64,000 bases of DNA from Clostridiaceae bacterium. Lineage in GTDB: Bacteria; Bacillota; Clostridia; Lachnospirales; Lachnospiraceae. The stretch is from NCBI GenBank assembly GCA_910574345.1, contig CAJSZV010000008.1, positions 173,779 to 237,778 of the forward strand, in the 5' to 3' direction. Each line of letters opens with the position of its first letter. The stretch's first letter is position 1. The position numbers and the translations under genes are program-made. Of the stretch, positions 26,969 through 38,120 are shown piece after piece. The notes beneath the pieces were generated by a model. That model saw nothing but the letters and a program-made list of their open reading frames with translations. It made no database searches and had not been told where the DNA came from.

Positions 26969-27679
26969 ATGAATCGTGATGAGAAAAAGCGGGAAAAAGA
27001 GATTGAAGAAAAAAATGATGCCAAGATAGAAGAATATGGACAGATGACTTTAGAGGACAATAAGAAGCACCAAAAGATTCATCTTTTGTCCATTATCGGA
27101 GAGGTGGAAGGACATGAGAATGCTCCGGGCACCACAAAGACCACCAAATACGACCATGTACTGCCCCAGCTGGCAGCCCTGGAGGATAATGATGAGGTGG
27201 AGGGAATGCTGGTTTTGCTCAACACATCGGGAGGCGATGTGGATGCGGGCCTTGCCATAGCGGAGATGATCTCGTCTCTCTCCATGCCCACCGTCTCCCT
27301 GGTTCTGGGAGGCAGCCATTCCATAGGAGTTCCCCTGGCGGTATCTACAGACTATTCCTTTATCGTGCCTACGGGGACCATGATGGTTCACCCGGTCCGC
27401 ATGACGGGAATGGTCATCGGCGTATCTCAGACCTATGAGTACTTTGAGATGATTCAGGACAGAATCTTAAGCTTTGTCTCCGGCCATTCCAGCATAGCCT
27501 ATGACCAGATCAAGCGCCTGATGCTGAACACAGAGATGCTTACCAGGGATTTGGGAACGGTTTTGGTAGGAAAAGAAGCCGTGGACCAGGGACTTATCAA
27601 TGAAGTGGGGGGGATCCGGGAGGCTTTGAGAAAACTTCATGAGATGATTGAGGCCAAAAAGATGCCATGTGAACAGTAG
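26969..27679 (+). CDS. tepA: ClpP-like translocation-enhancing protease (TepA family)
   Basis: A 236-aa ClpP/crotonase-fold serine protease. It has the substrate-binding strand NTSGGDVDAGLAIAEMI, the nucleophile region GGSHSIGVPLAV and a histidine in MVHPVRMTG. The N-terminal ~30 residues are highly charged. B. subtilis TepA is a cytosolic/membrane-associated ClpP relative. It lies just upstream of the FtsK/SpoIIIE gene, a common arrangement. The ATG at 26969 follows AAAGGAG. Confidence 0.85.
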   Translation: MNRDEKKREKEIEEKNDAKIEEYGQMTLEDNKKHQKIHLLSIIGEVEGHENAPGTTKTTKYDHVLPQLAALEDNDEVEGMLVLLNTSGGDVDAGLAIAEMISSLSMPTVSLVLGGSHSIGVPLAVSTDYSFIVPTGTMMVHPVRMTGMVIGVSQTYEYFEMIQDRILSFVSGHSSIAYDQIKRLMLNTEMLTRDLGTVLVGKEAVDQGLINEVGGIREALRKLHEMIEAKKMPCEQ

Positions 27680-27719
27680 CGCGAAATCGTTTCATTGTCT
27701 GACCCGGCAACAAGCGCTC

Positions 27720-27748
27720 TTGCATTTTCCGATTTTTTTTTGTATACT
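27720..27748 (+). promoter_or_regulatory. Promoter for the ftsK gene
   Basis: TTGCAT (27720-27725), 17-bp spacer, TATACT (27743-27748). Confidence 0.65.
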
Positions 27749-27805
27749 ATCCTCATTGGCAATTCCGAGCAGGAGGCCGTATTCGTTATAAGGAGGCAAG
27801 ACCTG

Positions 27806-30799
27806 GTGGCAGAGACAGGAAAGAAGAGAAAGACGACCACCAAAAAAGGGACGTCATCGAGGACAAAAAAACAGACTCAAAGCAAGAAGCAGCAGCCCCA
27901 GGCAGAGTTTATCCGGGGCGAGGTGCTGGTCATCGGTTCTTTTGCTTTGGCTGTCTTATTATTTTTAAGCAATTTTCATTTGTGCGGTGTAGCAGGCGAT
28001 TATCTGAGAAAGGTGCAGCTGGGAATCTTTGGGATGATAGGTTTTGTTGCACCTGTTCTTTTGTTCGTAGGGACATGTTTTGCCATGTCCAATCAGGGGA
28101 ATCCCATTGCGTCAATAAAGATGGGGGCAGCCGTGGCAGGGACCCTTACCCTGTGCGGATTGTCGGAGATGATATTTGGAGGAGGCTTTAAGGAAGGGCA
28201 GAAGATCGCAGATGCATTTATCAGGTCAGCAGAGAAAGGAACTGGAGGAGGCATTGTCGGAGGACTTCTGGCCCAGGGACTGGGGTCTGTTCTGGGCGTG
28301 GTGGGAACCTATCTGGTGCTTCTTGTGATCTTTCTGATCTGCTGTGTGTGTGTCACGGAGAAATCCCTGGTTGCAGCGGTGAAGAAAGGGGGCGGAAAAG
28401 CCTACCAGTATGCCAGAGAAGATGCAGACCGCCGCAGAATCATTCATGAGGAGCGAAAGGAAGAGAAAAAGCGCCTCAGAGAAGAGCAGAGGGTAAGGGG
28501 AGTGAATCTGAATTCCACCCGCTTAAGTTTCAGCGAAGAGCTGCCGGAAGAATATGAGGATTATGAGGAAAGGGCCTGTGGGGAAGATTATGACGGCCCC
28601 GAATATGACTCATACAATGAGGCATATGATAATGGGGAAAGTTCCTATGGGACTGATGAATGCTGCGAAGAGGAATACAGCCCTGTAACCAAGGCAGTGC
28701 CCCAGACTGCCTCAAAGGACATGCCTTACGAGGAAGGGCGGGAGGATGTATTTACAGGAAAGATTTCCATGCCGTCCGGGTACATAGATGAGGAAGACGA
28801 CACTGTGCCTTTTGACGCAGATGATGTCATAACCGCACAGGAGGCATTGAGGGATGTGTGGCGGATGGCAGCGGATGAAGCCATCGCCGAGGAATCCGGA
28901 GAGGAAGGGGACGGGATATACGGCTTGGAGGACTCCTATGGGGAGGAATCTTATGCAGAGGAATGTTATAAGGAAGAACCTGCGCCCGAAGAACTGTCCT
29001 GCTGGATACCGGAACCCGCGCCGGAGCCTGCCGGGAGAACAGGCGGGGGAGCAAACTCCGGTTCCCTCTTTGACAGAGACATTTCCGCTCTGGCACAGGA
29101 GGCCCGCGGTGTTTCCTTACAGCATGAGGAAATCGCCTTGTCCACGGAGATTGTGGATGATGTCACAAGACCTTCGGACACAAGAAGAGTGGTTACGGCT
29201 TCCGGGAAAATAATCGAGAGCGATACGGAGATTGTGAAGAAAAATGTGGAGACCCGCCGCAGGGAGGCAAAAGAGGAACAGGCGGCTTCCGGCATGGCAG
29301 TGGAGATACCAAAACAACCGGTCATAAAGAAAGAATATCAGTTCCCGCCTGTGACTCTTTTAAAACGGGGGTCACGTCCTCCGGGAGCATATTCGGAACA
29401 GGAATACCGGGATACGGCGATTAAACTGCAGCAGACCTTGAAGAATTTCGGCGTAGGCGTCACGGTGACCAACATCAGCTGCGGGCCGGCCGTCACCAGG
29501 TATGAGCTTCATCCGGAACAGGGTGTGAAGGTGAGCAAGATCGTGGGCCTGGCGGATGATATTAAACTGAGCCTGGCCGCGGCGGATATTCGTATAGAGG
29601 CGCCCATTCCGGGCAAGTCCGCCGTTGGCATCGAGGTCCCCAACAAGGAAAATGTGACGGTCTTCCTGCGGGAGATCTTTGAGGCGGAGGAGTTTAAGCG
29701 GGCGTCCTCAAAACTGTCTTTTGCCGTGGGAAAAGATATCGGCGGGCAGGTGGTGGTGACGGATATTGCCAAGATGCCTCATCTTCTCATAGCGGGAGCC
29801 ACAGGTTCCGGTAAGTCTGTGTGTATCAACACTCTGATCATGAGCATTCTATATAAGGCCAGCCCTGATGATGTGAAACTGATCATGGTTGACCCTAAGG
29901 TAGTGGAACTCAGCGCTTACAACGGTATTCCCCACCTTTTGATTCCCGTGGTCACTGATCCCAAGAAAGCGTCAGGGGCCTTGAACTGGGCTGTGGCGGA
30001 GATGATGAGCCGCTATGACAAGTTTGCCCGGTACAATGTGCGCAACCTAAGCGGCTATAACGCAAAAGTGGAATCAATCAAAGATATTGAAGACGAGAAT
30101 AAACCGGAGAAGATGCCTCAGATTATTATCATCATTGACGAGCTGGCGGATCTGATGATGGTGTCGCCGGGAGAGGTGGAGGACGCCATCTGCCGTCTGG
30201 CTCAGCTTGCCAGGGCGGCGGGAATCCATCTGGTCATCGCCACCCAGAGGCCGTCCGTTAATGTTATCACCGGTCTGATTAAGGCCAATGTGCCTTCCCG
30301 GATCGCATTTGCAGTGTCGTCAGGCGTGGATTCCCGGACCATTATTGATATGTACGGTGCGGAGAAGCTTCTTGGCAAAGGAGATATGCTGTTTTATCCT
30401 TCCGGTGTTCCCAAGCCCCAGAGAGTTCAGGGCGCATTTGTATCGGATCAGGAAGTGGCGGCGGTTGTGGAATTTCTGACTGCCCAGGAGCTGGTGACTG
30501 AGTACCGCCCGGATATTGAGAGCAGGATGTCGGCGCCGGCTGCTGCCTCTACACCAGAGCAGAAGAACAACGGCCGGGATGAATATTTTGAACAGGCAGG
30601 CAAATTTATCATAGAAAAAGAAAAAGCATCCATCGGTATGCTCCAGAGAATGTACAAGATCGGTTTCAACCGGGCGGCCCGGATTATGGACCAGCTGGCT
30701 GAGGCCGGGGTTGTAGGTGAGGAGGAAGGCACAAAGCCGAGAAAAGTGCTGATGACTATGGAAGAGTTTGAAGACCTGTTGTCACAAGATACCAATTAA
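27806..30799 (+). CDS. ftsK: DNA translocase FtsK/SpoIIIE
   Basis: A 997-aa septum-located DNA pump that clears chromosomes from the closing division or sporulation septum. A basic start is followed by four transmembrane helices (residues ~30-190). A long acidic linker rich in E/Y/D (~230-460) precedes the motor domain with Walker [10 protein letters not shown], Walker [13 protein letters not shown] and the [11 protein letters not shown] segment. A C-terminal winged-helix gamma domain ([26 protein letters not shown]) recognises DNA polarity sites. GTG at 27806, 9 bp after AAGGAGG, is chosen over the upstream open frame, which would run through the promoter. Confidence 0.95.
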   Translation: MAETGKKRKTTTKKGTSSRTKKQTQSKKQQPQAEFIRGEVLVIGSFALAVLLFLSNFHLCGVAGDYLRKVQLGIFGMIGFVAPVLLFVGTCFAMSNQGNPIASIKMGAAVAGTLTLCGLSEMIFGGGFKEGQKIADAFIRSAEKGTGGGIVGGLLAQGLGSVLGVVGTYLVLLVIFLICCVCVTEKSLVAAVKKGGGKAYQYAREDADRRRIIHEERKEEKKRLREEQRVRGVNLNSTRLSFSEELPEEYEDYEERACGEDYDGPEYDSYNEAYDNGESSYGTDECCEEEYSPVTKAVPQTASKDMPYEEGREDVFTGKISMPSGYIDEEDDTVPFDADDVITAQEALRDVWRMAADEAIAEESGEEGDGIYGLEDSYGEESYAEECYKEEPAPEELSCWIPEPAPEPAGRTGGGANSGSLFDRDISALAQEARGVSLQHEEIALSTEIVDDVTRPSDTRRVVTASGKIIESDTEIVKKNVETRRREAKEEQAASGMAVEIPKQPVIKKEYQFPPVTLLKRGSRPPGAYSEQEYRDTAIKLQQTLKNFGVGVTVTNISCGPAVTRYELHPEQGVKVSKIVGLADDIKLSLAAADIRIEAPIPGKSAVGIEVPNKENVTVFLREIFEAEEFKRASSKLSFAVGKDIGGQVVVTDIAKMPHLLIAGATGSGKSVCINTLIMSILYKASPDDVKLIMVDPKVVELSAYNGIPHLLIPVVTDPKKASGALNWAVAEMMSRYDKFARYNVRNLSGYNAKVESIKDIEDENKPEKMPQIIIIIDELADLMMVSPGEVEDAICRLAQLARAAGIHLVIATQRPSVNVITGLIKANVPSRIAFAVSSGVDSRTIIDMYGAEKLLGKGDMLFYPSGVPKPQRVQGAFVSDQEVAAVVEFLTAQELVTEYRPDIESRMSAPAAASTPEQKNNGRDEYFEQAGKFIIEKEKASIGMLQRMYKIGFNRAARIMDQLAEAGVVGEEEGTKPRKVLMTMEEFEDLLSQDTN

Positions 30800-30811
30800 A
30801 AGGAGGAACAT

Positions 30812-32488
30812 ATGCACATGAAGACCGATATTCAGATTGCTCAGGAAGCAGCCATGCTGCCTGTCAAAGATGTGGCGGCTGCCTATGGAATCAAGGAAGA
30901 TGATCTGGAACTTTACGGGAAATACAAAGCCAAACTGACAGACGAGCTGTGGGAAGAGGTAAAGGACCGCAGAGATGCCAAGCTGGTTCTTGTGACAGCC
31001 ATCAATCCCACCCCAGCGGGAGAGGGAAAGACCACAACCAGTGTGGGTCTGGGAGATGCTCTGTCAAGGCTGGGCAAAAAGACTCTTATTGCCCTTCGTG
31101 AGCCTTCTCTGGGACCCTGTTTCGGAATCAAGGGGGGAGCGGCCGGCGGCGGTTATGCCCAGGTGGTCCCTATGGAGGATTTAAACCTTCATTTCACAGG
31201 AGATTTTCACGCCATTACATCCGCCAACAACCTTCTTGCGGCTCTTTTGGACAACCATATTCAGCAGGGCAATGCTCTGAATATTGATACAAGGCAGATT
31301 CTGTGGAAACGGTGTCTGGATATGAATGACCGGGTTTTAAGAAATGTGGTGGTCGGTCTTGGCGCCAAGGCCGACGGCGTGGTGAGAGAGGACCATTTTG
31401 TCATCACTGTAGCTTCCGAGATCATGGCCATCCTCTGTCTGGCCGACAATATGGCGGATCTGAAAGACCGCCTGGGCAGAATTATTGTGGCTTATAACTA
31501 TGGGGGAGAACCGGTGACAGCCAAAGATTTAAATGCAGTGGGAGCCATGGCGGCACTCTTAAAGGATGCTATCAAACCTAATCTGATTCAGACCCTGGAG
31601 CACACAGGAGCCGTGGTTCACGGAGGGCCTTTTGCCAATATCGCCCATGGATGCAACAGTGTCCGTGCCACAAAGACAGCTCTGAAGCTGGCTGACATCG
31701 TGGTGACAGAGGCAGGCTTCGGTGCAGACCTGGGAGCCGAAAAGTTTCTGGATATCAAGTGCCGCAAAGCGGGCTTAAAGCCGGATGCAGTGGTGCTGGT
31801 GGCTACGGTGCGGGCCTTGAAATACAACGGCGGTGTGGCCAAGGCGGACTTGGGCGCGGAAAATCTGGAAGCTCTGAAAAAAGGAATTGTAAACCTGGAA
31901 AAACATATTGAGAATATTCAGAAATATGGTGTTCCCGTAGTAGTGACCTTAAATTCCTTCACCACGGATACTCAGGCGGAATATGCATATATTAAGCAGT
32001 TCTGCGAGGAAAAGGGCTGTGAGTTTGCTCTGTCCGAGGTGTGGGCAAAAGGCGGCGAGGGCGGAGAGGCTTTGGCCAGAAAAGTTCTTGAGACTCTTGA
32101 GACAAAGGAGAGCCATTATAAGCCACTCTATCCCGATGATATGAGCCTGACCGACAAGATCGCCACCGTGGCAAAAGAGATCTATGGGGCTGACGGCGTC
32201 ACCTATGTTCCGGCAGCGAAAAAGGCTTTGCAGAAGATTGAAGAGATGGGCTTCGGAGATCTTCCCGTATGCATGGCCAAGACCCAGTATTCCCTGTCCG
32301 ACGACCAGAATAAGCTTGGGCGTCCCACGGGATTTTCCATTAACGTGCGGGATGCTTATGTGTCGGCGGGAGCCGGATTTGTGGTGGTTCTCACGGGAGC
32401 TATCATGACCATGCCGGGTCTTCCAAAGAAACCTGCTGCCGATAACATTGATGTCAATGAGGACGGAGCAATCACCGGATTATTCTAG
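30812..32488 (+). CDS. fhs: Formate-tetrahydrofolate ligase
   Basis: A 558-aa cytosolic enzyme that joins formate to tetrahydrofolate using ATP. It feeds purine synthesis and, in acetogens, the Wood-Ljungdahl methyl branch. The P-loop is [14 protein letters not shown], with [24 protein letters not shown] and the C-terminal [16 protein letters not shown] signature. Full length. AGGAGG precedes the ATG. It follows ftsK by 12 nt and is followed by murE after 20 nt. Confidence 0.97.
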   Translation: MHMKTDIQIAQEAAMLPVKDVAAAYGIKEDDLELYGKYKAKLTDELWEEVKDRRDAKLVLVTAINPTPAGEGKTTTSVGLGDALSRLGKKTLIALREPSLGPCFGIKGGAAGGGYAQVVPMEDLNLHFTGDFHAITSANNLLAALLDNHIQQGNALNIDTRQILWKRCLDMNDRVLRNVVVGLGAKADGVVREDHFVITVASEIMAILCLADNMADLKDRLGRIIVAYNYGGEPVTAKDLNAVGAMAALLKDAIKPNLIQTLEHTGAVVHGGPFANIAHGCNSVRATKTALKLADIVVTEAGFGADLGAEKFLDIKCRKAGLKPDAVVLVATVRALKYNGGVAKADLGAENLEALKKGIVNLEKHIENIQKYGVPVVVTLNSFTTDTQAEYAYIKQFCEEKGCEFALSEVWAKGGEGGEALARKVLETLETKESHYKPLYPDDMSLTDKIATVAKEIYGADGVTYVPAAKKALQKIEEMGFGDLPVCMAKTQYSLSDDQNKLGRPTGFSINVRDAYVSAGAGFVVVLTGAIMTMPGLPKKPAADNIDVNEDGAITGLF

Positions 32489-32508
32489 AGTCAGATTTGG
32501 AGGAAGGC

Positions 32509-34008
32509 ATGAAAATAGGGGAAAGCCTGGGTGAGATCAAATATACCCTGCTTCTGGGTGACCCTGACGCAGAGGCGGAGGAAGTCGTCTATGATTCGAG
32601 GAAAGCCGGGGAAAACACGGTGTTTGTGTGTATAAAAGGCACCAGAGTGGATTCCCATGATTTTATTCCTCAGGTCATAGACGCGGGAACGAAAGTACTG
32701 GTGGTGGAAAAAGGACTGGAAGAACTGCCGGGATCTTTTCCAAAGGGAGTCACCATATTCAGGGTGGACAGCGCAAGGGAGGCTCTGGCCTGGCTGTCAG
32801 CTGCAAGGTTTCAGCATCCGGCAGGGAAAATGATCTGTATCGGCGTCACGGGAACCAAGGGCAAGACCACCACCACCTATATGATAAAAGCCATATTGGA
32901 GGCGGCGGGAAAAAAGGCGGGCCTTATCGGAACGGCAGGAGCCGTCATCGGGGATACCACCTATCCCACTATGAATACAACCCCGGAATCCTACCAGCTT
33001 CATCAGTATTTTGATCAGATGGTTCGGGAAGGGTGCCAGTATATGATCATGGAAGTGTCCTCCCAGGGCCTTAAGATGCACCGGGTTGACGGAATCGACT
33101 TTGACTACGTGATTTTCACCAACATTTCCAGAGATCATATCGGTCCTGACGAACATGAGGATTTTGAAGAATATCTGTACTGCAAATCCCGGCTTTTAAG
33201 TCTTGGAAAGGTGGGGCTTGTGAACCGGGATGACGAACATTTTGAAGAGATTGTGAAGGGCTGTACCTGTGAGCTGTACACATACAGCTTAGAGGATCAG
33301 GGGGATTTTATGGCTTCAGACATCCGGTATGTGTCGGAGCCGGATTTTGTGGGCCTGGAATTTCTTGTAAAAGGCAGGATAGAGCTGGATGTGAGGGTGA
33401 ACATTCCCGGAAGATTCAACGTGTACAATGCCTGTGCGGCGGTGTGCCTGTGCAGCTTTCTCGGCATTGAGAGGGAAACCATCTGCCATGGGCTGGAACA
33501 TCTCTATGTCAACGGCAGGATGGAGATCGTCCACACATCAAAGCGGTGTACGGTCATCGTGGATTATGCCCACAACGGAGTCAGCATGGAAAGCCTTCTT
33601 CTGACATTGAGGGACTATAAGCCCAAGCGCCTGGTCTGTGTCTTTGGCTGCGGAGGAAACCGGTCTAAGGACAGAAGATACTCTATGGGGGAGATCGGAG
33701 GCCGGCTGGCCGATCTGTGCATCCTTACGGCGGATAATTCCCGCTATGAGAGGACAGAGGATATTATAGCGGATATCCGGGGCAGCGTGGAAAAGGCCGG
33801 CGGCACATATCTTGAGATTCCCGACCGAAGGGAAGCCATTGAATACAGCATTGTCCATGCCCAGCCGGGAGATATGATCGCCGTCATCGGCAAGGGACAT
33901 GAGGATTACCAGGAGATAAACGGAGTGAGGCATCGGTTTTTGGACCGACAGGTAATCGAAGAAGTGGTGAGTCAGTTAAGCGGCAGCTGTAACAGTTCAA
34001 TCTTATAA
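32509..34008 (+). CDS. murE: MurE-type UDP-MurNAc-tripeptide ligase, divergent
   Basis: A 499-aa Mur ligase that adds the third stem-peptide residue to UDP-MurNAc-L-Ala-D-Glu. The ATP motif is GTKGKTTTT (canonical MurE has GTNGKTTT) and MEVSSQGLKMHRV replaces the usual SSHAL. The domain 2 motif is NISRDHIGPDEHEDFEEY instead of the usual DHLDYH. The amino-acid specificity motif reads DNSR where diaminopimelate-type MurE has DNPR; the arginine is kept. It could be the main MurE of this lineage or a second, specialised copy. The ATG at 32509 follows GGAGG. Confidence 0.85.
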   Translation: MKIGESLGEIKYTLLLGDPDAEAEEVVYDSRKAGENTVFVCIKGTRVDSHDFIPQVIDAGTKVLVVEKGLEELPGSFPKGVTIFRVDSAREALAWLSAARFQHPAGKMICIGVTGTKGKTTTTYMIKAILEAAGKKAGLIGTAGAVIGDTTYPTMNTTPESYQLHQYFDQMVREGCQYMIMEVSSQGLKMHRVDGIDFDYVIFTNISRDHIGPDEHEDFEEYLYCKSRLLSLGKVGLVNRDDEHFEEIVKGCTCELYTYSLEDQGDFMASDIRYVSEPDFVGLEFLVKGRIELDVRVNIPGRFNVYNACAAVCLCSFLGIERETICHGLEHLYVNGRMEIVHTSKRCTVIVDYAHNGVSMESLLLTLRDYKPKRLVCVFGCGGNRSKDRRYSMGEIGGRLADLCILTADNSRYERTEDIIADIRGSVEKAGGTYLEIPDRREAIEYSIVHAQPGDMIAVIGKGHEDYQEINGVRHRFLDRQVIEEVVSQLSGSCNSSIL

Positions 34009-34028
34009 CAGGAATGCGGGGGCAAATT

Positions 34029-35417
34029 ATGGATTATATGACAGCCGGACATATGGCAGAAGCATGCGGAGGGGAGATTCTTTTCGGGGACCCGGAGACG
34101 CCGGTGGACCATATCAGCCTGGATTCCAGACATATGAAGGGGAACGATTTGTTCGTTCCCCTTATTGGGGAGAAAGTGGATGCTCATAAGTTTATTCCCC
34201 AGGCTATGGACAACGGGGCGGCTGCGGTTCTTACAAGCGAGCACAGAGAAGGGGCTCAGTGCATCCCCCGGTCCGGCGTATGGATCAAGGTGGAGGACAC
34301 AAAAAAGGCCCTCCAGGCCATTGGGTGTGAGTGCCGCAGAAGGTTGGACCTTCCTGTAATAGGGATTACAGGAAGTGTGGGCAAGACCACCACCAGGGAG
34401 ATGGTGGCAGCGGCATTGTCCGCCAAGTACCGGGTTTTTAAGACTCCGGGCAATTATAACAGCCAGGTGGGAGTGCCGGTGACTATATCGGAGATGAAAA
34501 AGCAGGATGAGATGGCGGTCATTGAACTGGGCATGAGCGAGCCTGGGGAGATGACGGTCATCGCCCGGATCGCCCAGGTGGATATGGCGGTGATCACCAA
34601 TATCGGAGTCACTCACATCGGGCAGCTTAAGAGCCAGGAGAACATTTACAAGGAAAAAATGTGCATTCAGGATGGCATGAAAGAGGGGGGAACCCTGATC
34701 CTCAACGGGGACGATCCCTGGCTTAAGAACAGCCGTGCAAAGGAGGGATGCAGAACCGTGTATTACGGAACCGGAGAGCAGTGCAGTTACCGGGCCGTGG
34801 ATATACAGGTGAGGGACGGTTATCCTTCCTTTACGGCAGTGTGCTGCGGGCAGAGGGTGCCGGTGCAGCTTGGAGTTATGGGAATCCATCAGGTGGGCAA
34901 CGCCCTGGCGGCTCTGGCGGCGGCGGATCTGTACGGAGTTCCCCTGCCGGATGCGGCGAAAGTCCTGGGGCAGTTTAAGGGATATAGGGGACGGCAGGAG
35001 CGCTGTGAGAAGGACGGAATTCTTTTCATCGACGACACCTACAACGCAAGCCCGGCTTCCATGAAAGGAGCTTTGGATATTTTATCTTCTCTGGAACACT
35101 GCCGGCGCCGGATCGCCGTGCTGGCGGATATGAAGGAACTGGGAGAAGACGCCCTTTCGTATCACCGGGAAGTGGGGGAGCATGCGGGGCAGGGGAGGAC
35201 GGATGTGCTCCTTACACTGGGGGAACTGGCAAAGGAGATACAAAGAGGAGCCTTAAGCCGCCGCCCGGACCTGACAGCCGTTCATTTTGAAGAGAAGGAA
35301 GAGCTTAAGAAGTATCTTTCAGGATATCTGGAAAAGGGAGACGCCGTCCTTTTCAAAGGCTCCAACACCATGAAGTTAGGAGAAGTGGCACAGCATGTAT
35401 GCCAGCATCATCATTGA
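34029..35417 (+). CDS. murF: UDP-MurNAc-tripeptide--D-Ala-D-Ala ligase MurF
   Basis: The 462-aa ligase adds D-Ala-D-Ala to the muropeptide precursor. Motifs are ITGSVGKTTTREM (P-loop), NTPGNYNSQVGVP-like (here KTPGNYNSQVGVPVTI), TNIGVTHIGQL and the C-terminal YNASPASM with KGSNTMKL. The start at 34029 (MDYMTAGHMAEACGG) follows GCGGGGG; an ATG at 34014 has a poorer site. It follows murE directly and its 3' end overlaps priA by 23 nt. Confidence 0.95.
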   Translation: MDYMTAGHMAEACGGEILFGDPETPVDHISLDSRHMKGNDLFVPLIGEKVDAHKFIPQAMDNGAAAVLTSEHREGAQCIPRSGVWIKVEDTKKALQAIGCECRRRLDLPVIGITGSVGKTTTREMVAAALSAKYRVFKTPGNYNSQVGVPVTISEMKKQDEMAVIELGMSEPGEMTVIARIAQVDMAVITNIGVTHIGQLKSQENIYKEKMCIQDGMKEGGTLILNGDDPWLKNSRAKEGCRTVYYGTGEQCSYRAVDIQVRDGYPSFTAVCCGQRVPVQLGVMGIHQVGNALAALAAADLYGVPLPDAAKVLGQFKGYRGRQERCEKDGILFIDDTYNASPASMKGALDILSSLEHCRRRIAVLADMKELGEDALSYHREVGEHAGQGRTDVLLTLGELAKEIQRGALSRRPDLTAVHFEEKEELKKYLSGYLEKGDAVLFKGSNTMKLGEVAQHVCQHHH

Positions 35418-37623
35418 TATCTCCCATGAAAAGGTAGATAAGACATTTCAGTACCGGATTCCAAAAGAGCTGGAAGATCAGGTTAAAGTAGGAACCCAGG
35501 TACAGATCCCTTTCGGGACAGGGAATCACATAAGAAAAGGGTATGTGGTCGGACTTTCCGGGACAGCGGAATTTGATATCGGACGGATCAAGGACATAGC
35601 CGGGATTGTCGCCCACAGCATTACGGCGGAGTCCCGGCTCATTCAGGCTGCCTGGTGGATGAAGGAGCGGTACGGTTCCACCATGAATCAGGCTCTTAAG
35701 ACCGTGCTTCCCGTGAAGCAGAAGGTAAAGCAGAAAGAGATCCGATGGATCCGCCGTCTCCTTTCTGAGGATGAGACGAAAAAGGCGGCGGAGGAAGCGG
35801 GGAAAAAACATTATCAGGCCAGGCAGAGACTTCTTTTAGCCTTATGCGGCAGGGAGGAGATTCCTTATGAAAAGGCGATGACTCATATGAATCTGTCGGC
35901 ATCTACCATAAAACCTATGGTGGAGCAGGGGATGATCGCTTTGGAATCCGAGACCGTGTTTCGCAATCCCGCCATTGGGGACGGCTTTCATCCCAGGGCG
36001 GTGGCTCTCAACGAGGAGCAGGCCGGCATCGCGGCGGATTTTGCCGCAAGATATGATGCGGGAATCAGGGAGACTGCTCTGATTCACGGCATAACAGGCA
36101 GCGGCAAGACGGAAGTTTATATGGAGATGATCAGCCATGTGCTGGAAAAAGGGAGACAAGTTATCGTACTGATTCCGGAGATCGCTCTGACTTACCAGAC
36201 AGTCCTGCGGTTTTACCGGAGATTCGGAAAACAGGTATCCGTGATCAATTCCCGGATGTCGGCAGGTGAGAGATACGATCAGTTTCTCCGGGCAAAGAAC
36301 GGGGAGGTAAGAGTGATGATCGGCCCCCGGTCGGCCCTCTTTACCCCTTTTTCCAGCCTGGGACTGATCATCATTGACGAGGAGCATGAGACAGCCTATA
36401 AAAGTGAGATTTCTCCCAGATACCATGCCAGAGAAACAGCCATATATCTGGCGGAGGCGGCAGAGGCATCTGTGGTTCTTGGCTCCGCCACCCCTTCCCT
36501 TGAGGCGTATTCCAGAGCACTGAAAGGAGAATACCGTCTTTACCGTCTTTTAAAAAGAGCCAGACCGGACAGCCGGATAGCCAGGGTTCAGGTCATTGAC
36601 CTGAGGGAAGAACTGAAAAACGGCAACAAGTCCATCTTCAGCCGCCGCCTGCAAAGGGCTATGGAGGAACGGCTGGAAAAAGGGGAGCAGACCATGCTCT
36701 TTATGAACCGGAGGGGATATGCCAGTTTTGTGTCCTGCCGTTCCTGCGGGGAGGCGGTCCGCTGTCCTCACTGTGATGTGACGCTGACCCTTCACTTTGG
36801 ACAAAAGCTGGTGTGTCACTACTGCGGCTATGAGACCCGCCTTCCTGAGACATGCCCGTCCTGCCGTTCTCCTTATATCGCCGGATTCGGCACAGGAACC
36901 CAGAAGATAGAAGAACTGACGAAAAAAATGTTCCCAGCCGCCCGCGTTCTCAGGATGGATATGGATACCACATCCAAAAAGGGAGGACATGAAAAGATTC
37001 TGACCGCATTTGCCCAGGGGCAGGCGGACATTCTCATCGGAACCCAGATGATTGTAAAGGGCCACGATTTTCCCAAAGTCACTCTGGCAGGGGTTCTGGC
37101 GGCGGATCTGTCTCTGTACACGTCGGATTTCCGATGCGGGGAAAGGACATTTCAGCTTCTGACCCAGGCGGCGGGAAGAGCGGGAAGAGGGAAGCTTCCG
37201 GGAGAAGTGCTGATTCAGACCTATAACCCGGAGCATTACAGTATTGTCTGCGCCGCCAGTCAGGACTATGAATCTTTTTACCGCCAGGAGATGGTATACC
37301 GGGAGGTCCTTCATTATCCCCCTTCCTGGGAACTGCTGGCGGTCATGGCCTCATCCGCCTCGGAAGAAGAACTGGCAAAAGCCATGGAGGACTTAAAACG
37401 ACAGGTTTTTAAAGCCCTGGAAGGGCTCCCGGAAGGAGAAAATGTGCAGGTCATCGGTCCTGCGCAGGCCACAATCTACAAAGTTAATGATATATATAGA
37501 AAAATTTTATACTTGAAACACGAAAACTATGATATACTAATAAAATTGAAAAACCATATGGATCAGGAGAGCAGACAGGCGGTATGGCATCATCATGTGG
37601 CGATCCAGTTCGACTTGGCATAG
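35395..37623 (+). CDS. priA: Primosomal protein N' (PriA helicase)
   Basis: A 742-aa 3'-5' helicase that restarts stalled replication forks. It has an N-terminal DNA-binding domain (DKTFQYRIPKEL), Walker A GITGSGKTEVYM, a DEEH box, and two zinc knuckles (CRSCGEAVRCPHC and CHYCGYE...CPSC). Helicase motifs V/VI follow (QMIVKGHDFPKV, LTQAAGRAGRG). The start overlaps murF. An AT-rich tract near 37480-37550 encodes the C-terminal residues and is unusual only in base composition. Confidence 0.96.
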   Translation: MYASIIIDISHEKVDKTFQYRIPKELEDQVKVGTQVQIPFGTGNHIRKGYVVGLSGTAEFDIGRIKDIAGIVAHSITAESRLIQAAWWMKERYGSTMNQALKTVLPVKQKVKQKEIRWIRRLLSEDETKKAAEEAGKKHYQARQRLLLALCGREEIPYEKAMTHMNLSASTIKPMVEQGMIALESETVFRNPAIGDGFHPRAVALNEEQAGIAADFAARYDAGIRETALIHGITGSGKTEVYMEMISHVLEKGRQVIVLIPEIALTYQTVLRFYRRFGKQVSVINSRMSAGERYDQFLRAKNGEVRVMIGPRSALFTPFSSLGLIIIDEEHETAYKSEISPRYHARETAIYLAEAAEASVVLGSATPSLEAYSRALKGEYRLYRLLKRARPDSRIARVQVIDLREELKNGNKSIFSRRLQRAMEERLEKGEQTMLFMNRRGYASFVSCRSCGEAVRCPHCDVTLTLHFGQKLVCHYCGYETRLPETCPSCRSPYIAGFGTGTQKIEELTKKMFPAARVLRMDMDTTSKKGGHEKILTAFAQGQADILIGTQMIVKGHDFPKVTLAGVLAADLSLYTSDFRCGERTFQLLTQAAGRAGRGKLPGEVLIQTYNPEHYSIVCAASQDYESFYRQEMVYREVLHYPPSWELLAVMASSASEEELAKAMEDLKRQVFKALEGLPEGENVQVIGPAQATIYKVNDIYRKILYLKHENYDILIKLKNHMDQESRQAVWHHHVAIQFDLA

Positions 37624-37636
37624 GAGGGTAAATGAA

Positions 37637-38119
37637 ATGGCACTAAGAAAGGTCAGAACCATGGGAGACGAGATTCTCTACAAGCACTGCAAACCGGTGA
37701 AAGTGATGACGCCGCGGATTGCCCAGCTGATTGAGGATATGTTTGAGACCATGTATGAGAACTGCGGAGTCGGTCTTGCGGCTCCACAGGTAGGGATATT
37801 GAAGCAGATTGTGGTCATCGATATCGAGGACGGAGATCAGTATCTATTGATTAATCCGGAGATTATGGAGGAATCGGGAAGCCAGACAGGTCACGAAGGA
37901 TGTTTGAGCGTGCCCGGCAAGTCAGGAATTGTCACCAGACCGGACTATGTGAAGGTGAGAGCCCTCGATGAGAATATGGAAGAGTTTGTGCTGGAGGGGG
38001 AGGGCATGCTTGCCAGAGCCATCTGCCATGAGTGCGACCATTTAAAAGGAGAGCTTTACGTCTCCAGGGTAGAAGGAGAACTGGTAGACGTGGAAGATCT
38101 GGAAGAAGAGGAAGAGTGA
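37637..38119 (+). CDS. def: Peptide deformylase
   Basis: The 160-aa metalloenzyme removes the formyl group from nascent N-termini. All three motifs are present: GVGLAAPQVG, EGCLSVPG and HECDHLKG with the HExxH metal site. The ATG at 37637 follows AGGAGGG, just past the priA stop. fmt, which adds the formyl group to initiator tRNA, begins 1 nt after its stop. The def-fmt pairing is classical. Confidence 0.96.
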   Translation: MALRKVRTMGDEILYKHCKPVKVMTPRIAQLIEDMFETMYENCGVGLAAPQVGILKQIVVIDIEDGDQYLLINPEIMEESGSQTGHEGCLSVPGKSGIVTRPDYVKVRALDENMEEFVLEGEGMLARAICHECDHLKGELYVSRVEGELVDVEDLEEEEE

Positions 38120-38120
38120 C

